Shown here: piece by piece, positions 41,553 through 53,740 of the stretch
Layout of the letters: the number at the start of each line of letters is the position of its first letter
How positions within the stretch are numbered: position 1 is the first letter of the stretch
NCBI GenBank assembly: GCA_963680875.1
Contig: OY804585.1
Coordinates: 28,386,186 to 28,450,185 of the forward strand
DNA from: Bathymodiolus brooksi
Taxonomy: Eukaryota > Mollusca > Bivalvia > Mytilida > Modiolidae
Reading direction: 5' to 3'
DNA: 64,000 bases
The notes under the pieces: model-generated
The model's database searches: none
Told to the model about the DNA's origin: nothing
Seen by the model: only the letters and a program-made list of their open reading frames with translations
Made by a program: the position numbers and the translations under genes

Positions 41553-43776
41553 AGTAGTCCGTGTTTCTGTATTGACTTGGTTTATTAAATAAACATCTAT
41601 TATTGAAATTTACTGTTCCTAAATGATGGAATTGTTATTAAAAGTAAGGGTTCTCCTACCACAGATATAGGTGACGCAGATTTTAGATATTAAAACTAAG
41701 GGTTCTCATACCACAGACATAGGTGACGCTGATTTTAGATATTAAAACTCAGGGTTTTCTTACCACAGACATAGGTGACGCTGATTTTAGATATTAAAAC
41801 TAAGGGTTCTCCAACCACACACATAGTTGACGCTTATTTTAGATATTAAAACTCAGGGTTCTCCTACCACAGACATAGGTGACGCTGATTTTAGATATTA
41901 AAACTAAGGGTTCTCCTACCACGGACATAGGTGACGTTGATTTTAGATATTAAAACTAAGGGTTCTCCTACCACAGACATAGGTGACGCTGATTTCAGAT
42001 ATTAAAACTAAGGGTTCTCCTACCACAGACATAGGTGACGCTGATTTTAGATATTAAAACTAAGGGTTCTCCTACCACAGACATAGGTGACGCTGATTTT
42101 AGATATTAAAACTAAGGGTTCTCCTACCACAGACATAGGTGACACTGATTTTAGATATTAAAACTAAGGGTTCTCCTACCTCAGACATAGGTGAGGTTGA
42201 TTTTAGATATTAAAACTAAGGGGTCTCCTACCACATACATAGGTGACGCTGATCTTAGATATTAAAACTAAGGGTTCTCCTACCAGAGACAGTAGTCAGT
42301 GTTTCTGTATTGACTTGGTTTATTAAATAAACATCTATTATTGAAATTTACTGTTCCTAAATGATGGAATTGTTATTAAAAGTAAGGGTTCTCCTACCAC
42401 AGATATAGGTGACAATGATTTTAGATATTAAAACTAAGGGTTCTACTACCACATACATAGGTGACGCTGATTTTAGATATTAAAACTAAGGGTTTTCCTA
42501 CCACAGACATAGGTGACGCTGATTTTAGATATTAAAACTAAGGGTTCTCCTACCACAGACATAGGTGACGCTGATTTTAGATATTAAAACTAAGGGTTCT
42601 CCTACCACAGACATAGGTGACACTGATTTTAGATATTAAAACTAAGGGTTCTCCTACCTCAGACAGTAGTCCGTGTTTCTGTATTGACTTGGTTTATTAA
42701 ATAAACATCTATTATTGAAATTTACTGTTCCTAAATGATGGAATTGTTATTAAAAGTAAGGGTTCTCCTACCACAGATATAGGTGACGCAGATTTTAGAT
42801 ATTAAAACTAAGGGTTCTCATACCACAGACATAGGTGACGCTGATTTTAGATATTAAAACTCAGGGTTTTCTTACCACAGACATAGGTGACGCTGATTTT
42901 AGATATTAAAACTAAGGGTTCTCCAACCACACACATAGTTGACGCTTATTTTAGATATTAAAACTCAGGGTTCTCCTACCACAGACATAGGTGACGCTGA
43001 TTTTAGATATTAAAACTAAGGGTTCTCCTACCACGGACATAGGTGACGTTGATTTTAGATATTAAAACTAAGGGTTCTCCTACCACAGACATAGGTGACG
43101 CTGATTTCAGATATTAAAACTAAGGGTTCTCCTACCACAGACATAGGTGACGCTGATTTTAGATATTAAAACTAAGGGTTCTCCTACCACAGACATAGGT
43201 GACGCTGATTTTAGATATTAAAACTAAGGGTTCTCCTACCACAGACATAGGTGACACTGATTTTAGATATTAAAACTAAGGGTTCTCCTACCTCAGACAT
43301 AGGTGAGGTTGATTTTAGATATTAAAACTAAGGGGTCTCCTACCACATACATAGGTGACGCTGATCTTAGATATTAAAACTAAGGGTTCTCCTACCAGAG
43401 ACAGTAGTCAGTGTTTCTGTATTGACTTGGTTTATTAAATAAACATCTATTATTGAAATTTACTGTTCCTAAATGATGGAATTGTTATTAAAAGTAAGGG
43501 TTCTCCTACCACAGATATAGGTGACAATGATTTTAGATATTAAAACTAAGGGTTCTACTACCACATACATAGGTGACGCTGATTTTAGATATTAAAACTA
43601 AGGGTTTTCCTACCACAGACATAGGTGACGCTGATTTTAGATATTAAAACTAAGGGTTCTCCTACCACAGACATAGGTGACGCTGATTTTAGATATTAAA
43701 ACTAAGGGTTCTCCTACCACAGACATAGGTGACACTGATTTTAGATATTAAAACTAAGGGTTCTCCTACCTCAGAC
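41553..43776 (+). repeat. 1,112-bp tandem duplication, no differences seen
   Basis: Positions 41553-42664 and 42665-43776 read the same by eye throughout. This includes private changes: AGTAGTCCGTG in the core, CCACGGACATAGG with GACGTTG, and GCTGATTTCAG. Cores 41553 and 42291 correspond to 42665 and 43403. The second copy starts directly after CTACCTCAGAC, which belongs to a dyad-type monomer, so the join is CTACCTCAGAC next to AGTAGTCCG. This is probably the most recent rearrangement in the window. Confidence 0.88.
42655..42672 (+). other. Base-level duplication junction at an S core edge
   Basis: CTACCTCAGAC normally continues as ATAGGTGAGG. Here it continues directly into the S core AGTAGTCCG. 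The two parents share CAGACA at this point, so the crossover lies within that short identity at the boundary between the 30-bp head and the 84-bp core. Confidence 0.85.
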
Positions 43777-46700
43777 ATAGGTGAGGTTGATTTTAGATAT
43801 TAAAACTAAGGGTTCTCCTACCACAGACATAGGTGACGCTGATTTTAGATATTAAAACTAAGGGTTCTCCTACCACAGACATAGGTGACGCTGATTTTAG
43901 ATATTAAAACTAAGGGTTCTCCTACCAGAGACATAGGTGACACTGATTTTAGATATTAAAACTAAGGATTCTCCTACCTCAGACATAGGTGAGGTTGATT
44001 TTAGATATTAAAACTAAGGGGTCTCCTACCACATACATAGGTGACGCTGATCTTAGATATTAAAACTAAGGGTTCTCCTACCAGAGACAGTAGTCAGTGT
44101 TTCTGTATTGACTTGGTTTATTAAATAAGCATTTTATTATTGAAATTTACTGTTCCTAAATGATGGAATTGTTATTAAAAGTAAGGGTTCTCCTACCACA
44201 GATATAGGTGACACTGATTTTAGATATTAAAACTAAGGGTTCTCCTACCACATACATAGGTGACGCTGATTTTAGATCTTAAAACTAAGGTTTTTCCTAC
44301 CACTTACATAGGTGACGTTGATTTTAGATATTAAAACTAAGGGTTTTCCTACTACACACATAGGTGACGCTGATCTTAGATATTAAAACTAAGGGTTCTC
44401 CTACCACAGACAGTAGTCAGTGTTTCTGTCTTGACTTTGTTTATTAAATAAACATCTATTATTGAAATTTACTGTTCCTAAATGATGGAATTGTTATTAA
44501 AAGTAAGGGTTCTCCTACCACAGATATAGGTGACACTGATTTAAGATATTAAAACTAAGGGTTCTCCTACCACATACATAGGTGACGCTGATTGTAGATA
44601 TTAAAACTAAGGGTTCTCCTACCACAGACAGTAGTCAGTGTTTCTGTATTGACTTGGTTTATTAAATAAACATCTATTATTGAAATTTACTGTTCCTTAA
44701 TGATGGAATTGTTATTAAAAGTAAGGGTTCTCCTACCACAGATATAGGTGACGCAGATTTTAGATATTAAAACTAAGGGTTCTCCTACCACAGACATAGG
44801 TGACGCTGATTTTAGATATTAAAACTCAGGGTTCTCCTACCACATACATAGGTGACGCTGATTTTAGATATTAAAACTAAGGGTTCTCCTACCACAGACA
44901 GTAGTCAGTGTTTCTGTATTGACTTGGTTTATTAAATAAACATCTATTATTGAAATTTACTGTTCCTAAATGATTGAATTGTTATTAAAAGTAAGGGTTC
45001 TCCTACCACAGATATAGGTGACACTGATTTTAGATATTAAAACTAAGGGTTCTCCTACCACATACATAGGTGACGCTGATTTTAGATATTAAAACTAAGG
45101 GTTCTCCTACCACAGACATAGGTGACGTTGATTTTAGATATTAAAACTAAGGGTTCTCCTACCACACACATAGGTGACGCTGATCTTAGATATTAAAACT
45201 AAGGGTTCTCCTACCACAGACAGTAGTCAGTGTTTCTGTATTGACTTGGTTTATTAAATAAACATCTATTATTGAAATTTACTGTTCCTAAATGATGGAA
45301 TTGTTATTAAAAGTAAGGGTTCTCCTACCACAGATATAGGTGACACTGATTTTAGATATTAAAACTAAGGGTTCTCCTACCACATACATAGGTGACGCTG
45401 ATTGTAGATATTAAAACTAAGGGTTCTCCTACCACAGACAGTAGTCAGTGTTTCTGTATTGTCTTGGTTTATTAAATAAACATCTATTATTGAAATTTAC
45501 TGTTCCTAAATGATGGAATTGTTATTAAAAGTAAGGGTTCTCCTACCACAGATATAGGTGACGCAGATTTTAGATATTAAAACTAAGGGTTCTCCTACCA
45601 CAGACATAGGTGACGCTGATTTTAGATATTAAATCTACGGGTTCTCCTACCACAGACATAGGTGACGCTGATTTTAGATATTAAAACTAAGGGTTCTCCT
45701 ACCACAGACATAGGTGACGCTGATTTTAGATATTAAAACTAAGGGTTCTCCTACCACAGACATAGGTGACGCTGATTTTAGATATTAAAACTCAGGGTTC
45801 TCCTACCACATACATAGGTGACGCTGATTTTACATATTAAAACTCAGGATTCTCCTACCACATACATAGGTGACGCTGATTATAGATATTAAAACTAAGG
45901 GTTCTCCTACCACAGACAGTAGTACGTGTTTCTGTATTGTCTTGGTTTATTAAATAAACATCTATTATTGAAATTTACTGTTCCTAAATGATGGAATTGT
46001 TATTAAAAGTAAGGGTTCTCCTACCACAGATATAGGTGACGCTGATTTTAGATATTAAAACTAAGGGTTCTCATACCACAGACATAGGTGACGCTGATTT
46101 TAGATATTAAAACTCAGGGTTTTCTTACCACAGACATAGGTGACGCTGATTTTAGATATTAAAACTAAGGGTTCTCCAGCCACACACATAGTTGACGCTT
46201 ATTTTAGATATTAAAACTCAGGGTTCTCCTACCACAGACATAGGTGACGCTGATTTTAGATATTAAAACTAAGGGTTCTCCTACCACAGACATAGGTGAC
46301 GTTAATTTTAGATATTAAAATTAAGGGTTCTCCTACCACAGACATAGGTGACGCTGATTTTAGATATTAAAACTAAGGGTTCTCCTACCACAGACATAGG
46401 TGACGCTGATTTTAGATATTAAAACTAAGGGTTCTCCTACCACAGACATAGGTGACGCTGATTTTAGATATTAAAACTAAGGGTTCTCCTACCACAGACA
46501 TAGGTGACACTGATTTTAGATATTAAAACTAAGGGTTCTCCTACCTCAGACATAGGTGAGGTTGATTTTAGATATTAAAACTAAGGGGTCTCCTACCACA
46601 TACATAGGTGACGCTGATCTTAGATATTAAAACTAAGGGTTCTCCTACCAGAGACAGTAGTCCGTGTTTCTGTATTGACTTGGTTTATTAAATAAACATC

Positions 46701-49306
46701 TATTATTGAAATTTACTGTTCCTAAATGATGGAATTGTTATTAAAAGTAAGGGTTCTCCTACCACAGATATAGGTGACAATGATTTTAGATATTAAAACT
46801 AAGGGTTCTACTACCACATACATAGGTGACGCTGATTTTAAATATTAAAACTAAGGGTTTTCCTACCACAGACATAGGTGACGCTGATTTTAGATATTAA
46901 AACTAAGGGTTCTCCTACCACAGACATAGGTGACGCTGATTTTAGATATTAAAACTAAGGGTTCTCCTACCACAGACATAGGTGACACTGATTTTAGATA
47001 TTAAAACTAAGGGTTCTCCTACCTCAGACATAGGTGAGGTTGATTTTAGATATTAAAACTAAGGGTTCTCCTACCACAGACATAGGTGACGCTGATTTTA
47101 GATATTAAAACTAAGGGTTCTCCTACCACAGACATAGGTGACGCTGATTTTAGATATTAAAACTAAGGGTTCTCCTACCACAGACATAGGTGACACTGAT
47201 TTTAGATATTAAAACTAAGGATTCTCCTACCTCAGACATAGGTGAGGTTGATTTTAGATATTAAAACTAAGGGGTCTCCTACCACATACATAGGTGACGC
47301 TGATCTTAGATATTAAAACTAAGGGTTCTCCTACCAGAGACAGTAGTCAGTGTTTCTGTATTGACTTGGTTTATTAAATAAACATTTTATTATTGAAATT
47401 TACTGTTCCTAAATGATGGAATTGTTATTAAAAGTAAGGGTTCTCCTACCACAGATATAGGTAACACTGATTTTAGATATTAAAACTAAGGGTTCTCCTA
47501 CCACATACATAGGTGACGCTGATTTTAGATATTAAAACTAAGGTTTTTCCTTCCACTTACATAGGTGACGTTGATTTTAGATATTAAAACTAAGGGTTTT
47601 CCTACTACACACATAGGTGACGCTGATCTTAGATATTAAAACTAAGGGTTCTCCTACCACAGACAGTAGTCAGTGTTTCTGTCTTGACTTGGTTTATTAA
47701 ATAAACATCTATTTTTGAAATTTACTGTTCCTAAATGATGGAATTGTTATTAAAAGTAAGGGTTCTCCTACCACAGATATAGGTGACACTGATTTAAGAT
47801 ATTAAAACTAAGGGTTCTCCTACCACATACATAGGTGACGCTGATTGTAGATATTAAAACTAAGGGTTCTCCTACCACAGACAGTAGTCAGTGTTTCTGT
47901 ATTGACTTGGTTTATTAAATAAACATCTATTATTGAAATTTACTGTTCCTAAATGATGGAATTGTTATTAAAAGTAAGGGTTCTCCTACCACAGATATAG
48001 GTGACGCAGATTTTAGATATTAAAACTAAGGGTTCTCCTACCACAGACATAGGTGACGCTGATTTTAGATATTAAAACTCAGGGTTCTCCTACCACAGAC
48101 ATAGGTGACGCTGATTTTAGATATTAAAACTAAGGGTTCTCCTACCACATACATAGGTGACGCTGATTTTAGATATTAAAACTAAGGGTTCTCCTACCAC
48201 AGACAGTAGTCAGTGTTTCTGTATTGACTTGGTTTATTAAATAAACATCTATTATTGAAATTTACTGTTCCTAAATGATGGAATTGTTATTAAAAGTAAG
48301 GGTTCTCCTACCACAGATATAGGTGACACTGATTTTAGATATTAAAACTAAGGGTTCTCCTACCACATACATAGGTGACGCTGATTTTAGATATTAAAAC
48401 TAAGGGTTCTCCTACCACAGACACAGGTGACGTTGATTTTAGATATTAAAACTAAGGGTTCTCCTACCACACACATAGGTGACGCTGATCTTTGATATTA
48501 AAACTAAGGGTTCTCCTACCACAGACAGTAGTCAGTGTTTCTGTATTGACTTGGTTTATTAAATAAACATCTATTATTGAAATTTACTGTTCCTAAATGA
48601 TGGAATTGTTATTAAAAGTAAGGGTTCTCCTACCACAGATATAGGTGACACTGATTTTAGATATTAAAACTAAGGGTTCTCCTACCACATACATAGGTGA
48701 CGCTGATTGTAGATATTAAAACTAAGGGTTCTCCTACCACAGACAGTAGTCAGTGTTTCTGTATTGTCTTGGTTTATTAAATAAACATCTATTATTGAAA
48801 TTTACTGTTCCTAAATGATGGAATTGTTATTAAAAGTAAGGGTTCTCCTACCACAGATATAGGTGACGCAGATTTTAGATATTAAAACTAAGGGTTCTCC
48901 TACCACAGACATAGGTGACGCTGATTTTAGATATTAAATCTACGGGTTCTCCTACCACAGACATAGGTGACGCTGATTTTAGATATTAAAACTAAGGGTT
49001 CTCCTACCACAGACATAGGTGACGCTGATTTTAGATATTAAAACTAAGGGTTCTCCTACCACAGACATATGTGACGCTGATTTTAGATATTAAAACTAAG
49101 GGTTCTCCTACCACAGACATAGGTGACGCTGATTTTAGATATTAAAACTAAGGGTTCTCCTACCACATACATAGGTGACGCTGATTTTAGATATTAAAAC
49201 TAAGGGTTCTCCTACCACAGACAGTAGTCAGTGTTTCTGTATTCACTTGGTTTATTAAATAAACATCTATTATTGAAATTTACTGTTCCTAAATGATGGA
49301 ATTGTT

Positions 49307-52300
49307 ATTAAAGGTAAGGGTTCTCCTACCACAGATATTGGTGACACTGATTTTAGATATTAAAACTAAGGGTTCTCCTACCACATACATAGGTGACGCT
49401 GATTTTAGATATTAAAACTAAGGGTTCTCCTACCACAGACAGTAGTCAGTGTTTCTGTATTGACTTGGTTTATTAAATAAACATCTATTATTGAAATTTA
49501 CTATTCCTAAATGATGGAATTGTTATTAAAAGAAAGGGTTCTTCTACCACAGATATAGGTGACGCAGATTTTAGATATTAAAACTAAGGGTTCCCTACCA
49601 CAGACATAGGTGACGCTGATTTTAGATATTACAACTCAGGGTTCTCTTACCACAGACATAGGTGACGCTGATTTTAGATATTAAATCTACGGGTTCTCCT
49701 ACCACAGACATAGGTGACGCTGATTTTAGATATTAAAACTAAGTGTTCTCCTACCACAGACATAGGTGACGCTGATTTTAGATATTAAAACTAAGGGTTC
49801 TCCTACCACAGACATAGATGATGCTGATTTTAGATATTAAAACTAAGGGTTCTCCTACCACAGACATAGGTGACGCTGATTTTAGATATTAAAACTAAGG
49901 GTTCTCCTACCACAGACATAGGTGACGCTGATTTTAGATATTAAAACTAAGGTTTCTCCTACCACAGACAGTAGTCAGTGTTTCTGTATTGACTTGGTTT
50001 ATTAAATAAACATCTATTATTGAAATTTACTGTTCCTTAATGATGGAATTGTTATTAAAAGTAAGGGTTCTCCTACCACAGATATAGGTGACGCTGATTT
50101 TAGATATTAAAACTCAGGGTTCTCTTACCACAGACATAGGTGACGCTGATTTAAGATATTAAAACTAAGGGTTCTCCTACCACAGATATAGGTGACGCTT
50201 ATTTTAGATATTAAAACTAATGGTTCTGCTACCACAGACATAGGTGACGCTGATTTTAGATATTAAAACTAAGGGTTCTCCTACCACATACATAGGTGAC
50301 GCTGATTTTAGATATTAAAACTAAGGGTTCTCCTACCACAGACATAGGTGACGCTGATTTTAGATATTAAAACTCAGGGTTCTCTTACCACAGACATAGG
50401 TGACGCTGATTTTAGATATTAAAACTAAGGGTTCTCCTACCACAGATATAGGTGACGCTTATTTTAGATATTAAAACTAAGGGTTCTGCTACCACAGACA
50501 TAGGTGACGCTGATTTTAGATATTAAAACTAAGGGTTCTCCTACCACAGACATAGGTGACGCTGATCTTAGATATTAAAACTAAGGGTTCTCCTACCACA
50601 GACATAGGTGACGCTGATTTTAGATATTAAAACTAAGGGTTCTCCTACCACAGACAGTAGTCAGTGTTTCTGTATTGACTTGGTTTATTAAATAAACATC
50701 TAATATTGAAATATACTGTTCCTAAATGATGGAATTGTTATTAAAAGTAAGGGTTCTCCTACCACAGATATAGGTGACGCAGATTTTAGATATTAAAACT
50801 CAGGGTTCTCTTACCACAGACATGGGTGACACTGATTTTAGATATTAAAAGTAAGGGTTCTCCAACCACACATAGTTGACGCTTATTTCAGATATTAAAA
50901 CTCACGGTTCTCCTACCACAGACATAGGTGACGCTGATTTTAGATATTAAAACTAAGGGTTCTCCTACCACAGACATAGGTGACGCTGATTTTAGATATT
51001 AAAACTCAGGGTTCTCCTACCACATACATAGGTGACGCTGATTTTACATATTAAAACTCAGGATTCTCCTACCACATACATAGGTGACGCTGATTATAGA
51101 TATTAAAACTAAGGGTTCTCCTACCACAGACAGTAGTCCGTGTTTCTGTATTGACTTGGTTTATTAAATAAACATCTATTATTGAAATTTACTGTTCCTA
51201 AATGATGGAATTGTTATTAAAAGTAAGGGTTCTCCTACCACAGATATAGGTGACGCAGATTTTAGATATTAAAACTAAGGGTTCTCATACCACAGACATA
51301 GGTGACGCTGATTTTGGATATTAAAACTCAGGGTTTTCTTACCACAGACATAGGTGACGCTGATTTTAGATATTAAAACTAAGGGTTCTCCAACCACACA
51401 CATAGTTGACGCTTATTTTAGATATTAAAACTCAGGGTTCTCCTACCACAGACATAGGTGACGCTGATTTTAGATATTAAAACTAAGGGTTCTCCTACCA
51501 CATACATAGGTGACGTTGATTTTAGATATTAAAACTAAGGGTTCTCCTACCACAGACATAGGTGACACTGATTTTAGATATTAAAACTAAGGGTTCTCCT
51601 ACCTCAGACATAGGTGAGGTTGATTTTAGATATTAAAACTAAGGGGTCTCCTACCACATACATAGGTGACGCTGATCTTAGATATTAAAACTAAGGGTTC
51701 TCCTACCAGAGACAGTAGTCAGTGTTTCTGTATTGACTTGGTTTATTAAATAAACATTTTATTATTGAAATTTACTGTTCCTAAATGATGGAATTGTTAT
51801 TAAAAGTAAGGGTTCTCCTACCACAGATATAGGTGACACTGATTTAAGATATTAAAACTAAGGGTTCTCCTACCACATACATAGGTGACGCTGATTGTAG
51901 ATATTAAAACTAAGGCTTCTCCTACCACATACATAGGTGACGCTGATTTTAGATATAAAAACTAAGGTTTTTCCTACCACTTACATAGGTGACGTTGATT
52001 TTAGATATTAAAACTAAGGGTTTTCCTACCACACACATAGGTGACGCTGATCTTAGATATTAAAACTAAGGGTTCTCCTACCACAGACAGTAGTCATTGT
52101 TTCTGTCTTGACTTGGTTTATTAAATAAACATCTATTATTGAAATTTACTGTTCCTAAATGATGGAATTGTTATTAAAAGTAAGGGTTCTCCTACCACAG
52201 ATATAGGTGACACTGATTTAAGATATTAAAACTAAGGGTTCTCCTACCACATACATAGGTGACGCTGATTGTAGATATTAAAACTAAGGGTTCTCCTACC

Positions 52301-52764
52301 ACAGACAGTAGTCAGTGTTTCTGTATTGACTTGGTTTATTAAATAAACATCTATTATTGAAATTTACTGTTCCTAAATGATGGAATTGTTATTAAAAGTA
52401 AGGGTTCTCCTACCACAGATATAGGTGACGCAGATTTTAGATATTAAAACTAAGGGTTCTCCTACCACAGACATAGGTGACGCTGATTTTAGATATTAAA
52501 ACTCAGGGTTCTCCTACCACAGACATAGGTGACGCTGATTTTAGATATTAAAACTAAGGGTTCTCCTACCACATACATAGGTGACGCTGATTTTAGATAT
52601 TAAAACTAAGGGTTCTCCTACCACATACATAGGTGACGCTGATTTTAGATATTAAAACTAAGGGTTCTCCTACCACAGACAGTAGTCAGTGTTTCTGTAT
52701 TGACTTGGTTTATTGAATAAACATCTATTATTGAAATTTACTGTTCCTAAATGATGGAATTGTT
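49307..52764 (+). repeat. Mixed block with S cores 49441, 49970, 50656, 51132, 51714, 52089, 52307 and 52681
   Basis: Cores 49223 to 51132 match 27939 to 29848 at +21,284 and 34220 to 36129 at +15,003 (within 1 bp), so this is another copy of the end of the 6.28-kb HOR. From 51714 (85-bp core) the block resembles 37501-38126 of the 3.3-kb HOR but carries one extra monomer, reading AAGGCTTCTCC and GATATAAAAAC near 51,910-51,965. The core at 52681 has TTATTGAATAAAC, which breaks the palindrome. Confidence 0.82.
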
Positions 52765-53740
52765 ATTAAAAGTAAGGGTTCTCCTACCACAGATATAGGT
52801 GACACTGATTTTAGATATTAAAACTAAGGGTTCTCCTACCACAGACATAGGTGACGTTGATTTTAGATATTAAAACTAAGGGTTCTCCTACCACACACAT
52901 AGGTGACGCTGATCATAGATATTAAAACTAAGGGTTCTCCTACCACAGACAGTAGTCAGTGTTTCTGTATTGACTTGGTTTATTAAATAAACATCTATTA
53001 TTGAAATTTACTGTTCCTAAATGATGGAATTGTTATTAAAAGTAAGGGTTCTCCTACCACAGATATAGGTGACACTGATTTTAGATATTAAAACTAAGGG
53101 TTCTCCTACCACATACATAGGTGACGCTGATTGTAGATATTAAAACTAAGGGTTCTCCTACCACAGACAGTAGTCAGTGTTTCTGTATTGTCTTGGTTTA
53201 TTAAATAAACATCTATTATTGAATTTTACTGTTCCTAAATGATGGAATTGTTATTATAAGTAAGGGTTCTCCTACCACAGATATAGGTGACACTGATTTT
53301 AGATATTAAAACTAAGGGTTCTCCTACCACAGACATAGGTGACGTTGATTTTAGATATTAAAACTAAGGGTTCTCCTACCACACACATAGGTGACGCTGA
53401 TCTTAGATATTAAAACTAAGGGTTCTCCTACCACAGACAGTAGTCAGTGTTTCTGTATTGACTTGGTTTATTAAATAAACATCTATTATTGAAATTTACT
53501 GTTCCTAAATGATGGAATTGTTATTAAAAGTAAGGGTTCTCCTACCACAGATATAGGTGACACTGATTTTAGATATTAAAACTAAGGGTTCTCCTACCAC
53601 ATACATAGGTGACGCTGATTGTAGATATTAAAACTAAGGGTTCTCCTACCACAGACAGTAGTCAGTGTTTCTGTATTGTCTTGGTTTATTAAATAAACAT
53701 CTATTATTGAAATTTACTGTTCCTAAATGATGGAATTGTT
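52765..53740 (+). repeat. 488-bp tandem duplication; S cores 52951, 53169, 53439, 53657
   Basis: Units 52765-53252 and 53253-53740 each hold three monomers (GACACTG, GACGTTG, CACACATAGG), an S unit, two monomers (GACACTG, GATTGTAG) and an S unit with TATTGTCTTGG. Small differences (GATCATAG against GATCTTAG; GAATTTTAC against GAAATTTAC; ATTATAAGTAAG in the second unit) show it is older than the 1,112-bp duplication. Confidence 0.88.

Larger units (their letters stand above)
36260..49306 (+). repeat. 3.25-3.34-kb higher-order repeat, four copies
   Basis: Copy 1 cores: 36815, 37501, 37824, 38042, 38364, 38686, 38904, 39382. Copy 2: 40068, 40754, 41077, then an inserted duplication (41553, 42291, 42665). 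Copy 3: 43403, 44089, 44412, 44630, 44900, 45222, 45440, 45918. Copy 4: 46656, 47342, 47665, 47883, 48205, 48527, 48745, 49223. Offsets are 3,253 (1 to 2), 3,335 (2 to 3) and 3,253 growing to 3,305 (3 to 4); the last change is one 52-bp monomer. Copies share the CCTCAGACATAGGTGAGG monomers, GGTCTCCTACC, GGTTTTTCC with CACTTACATAGG, and the 85-bp cores. Confidence 0.88.
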
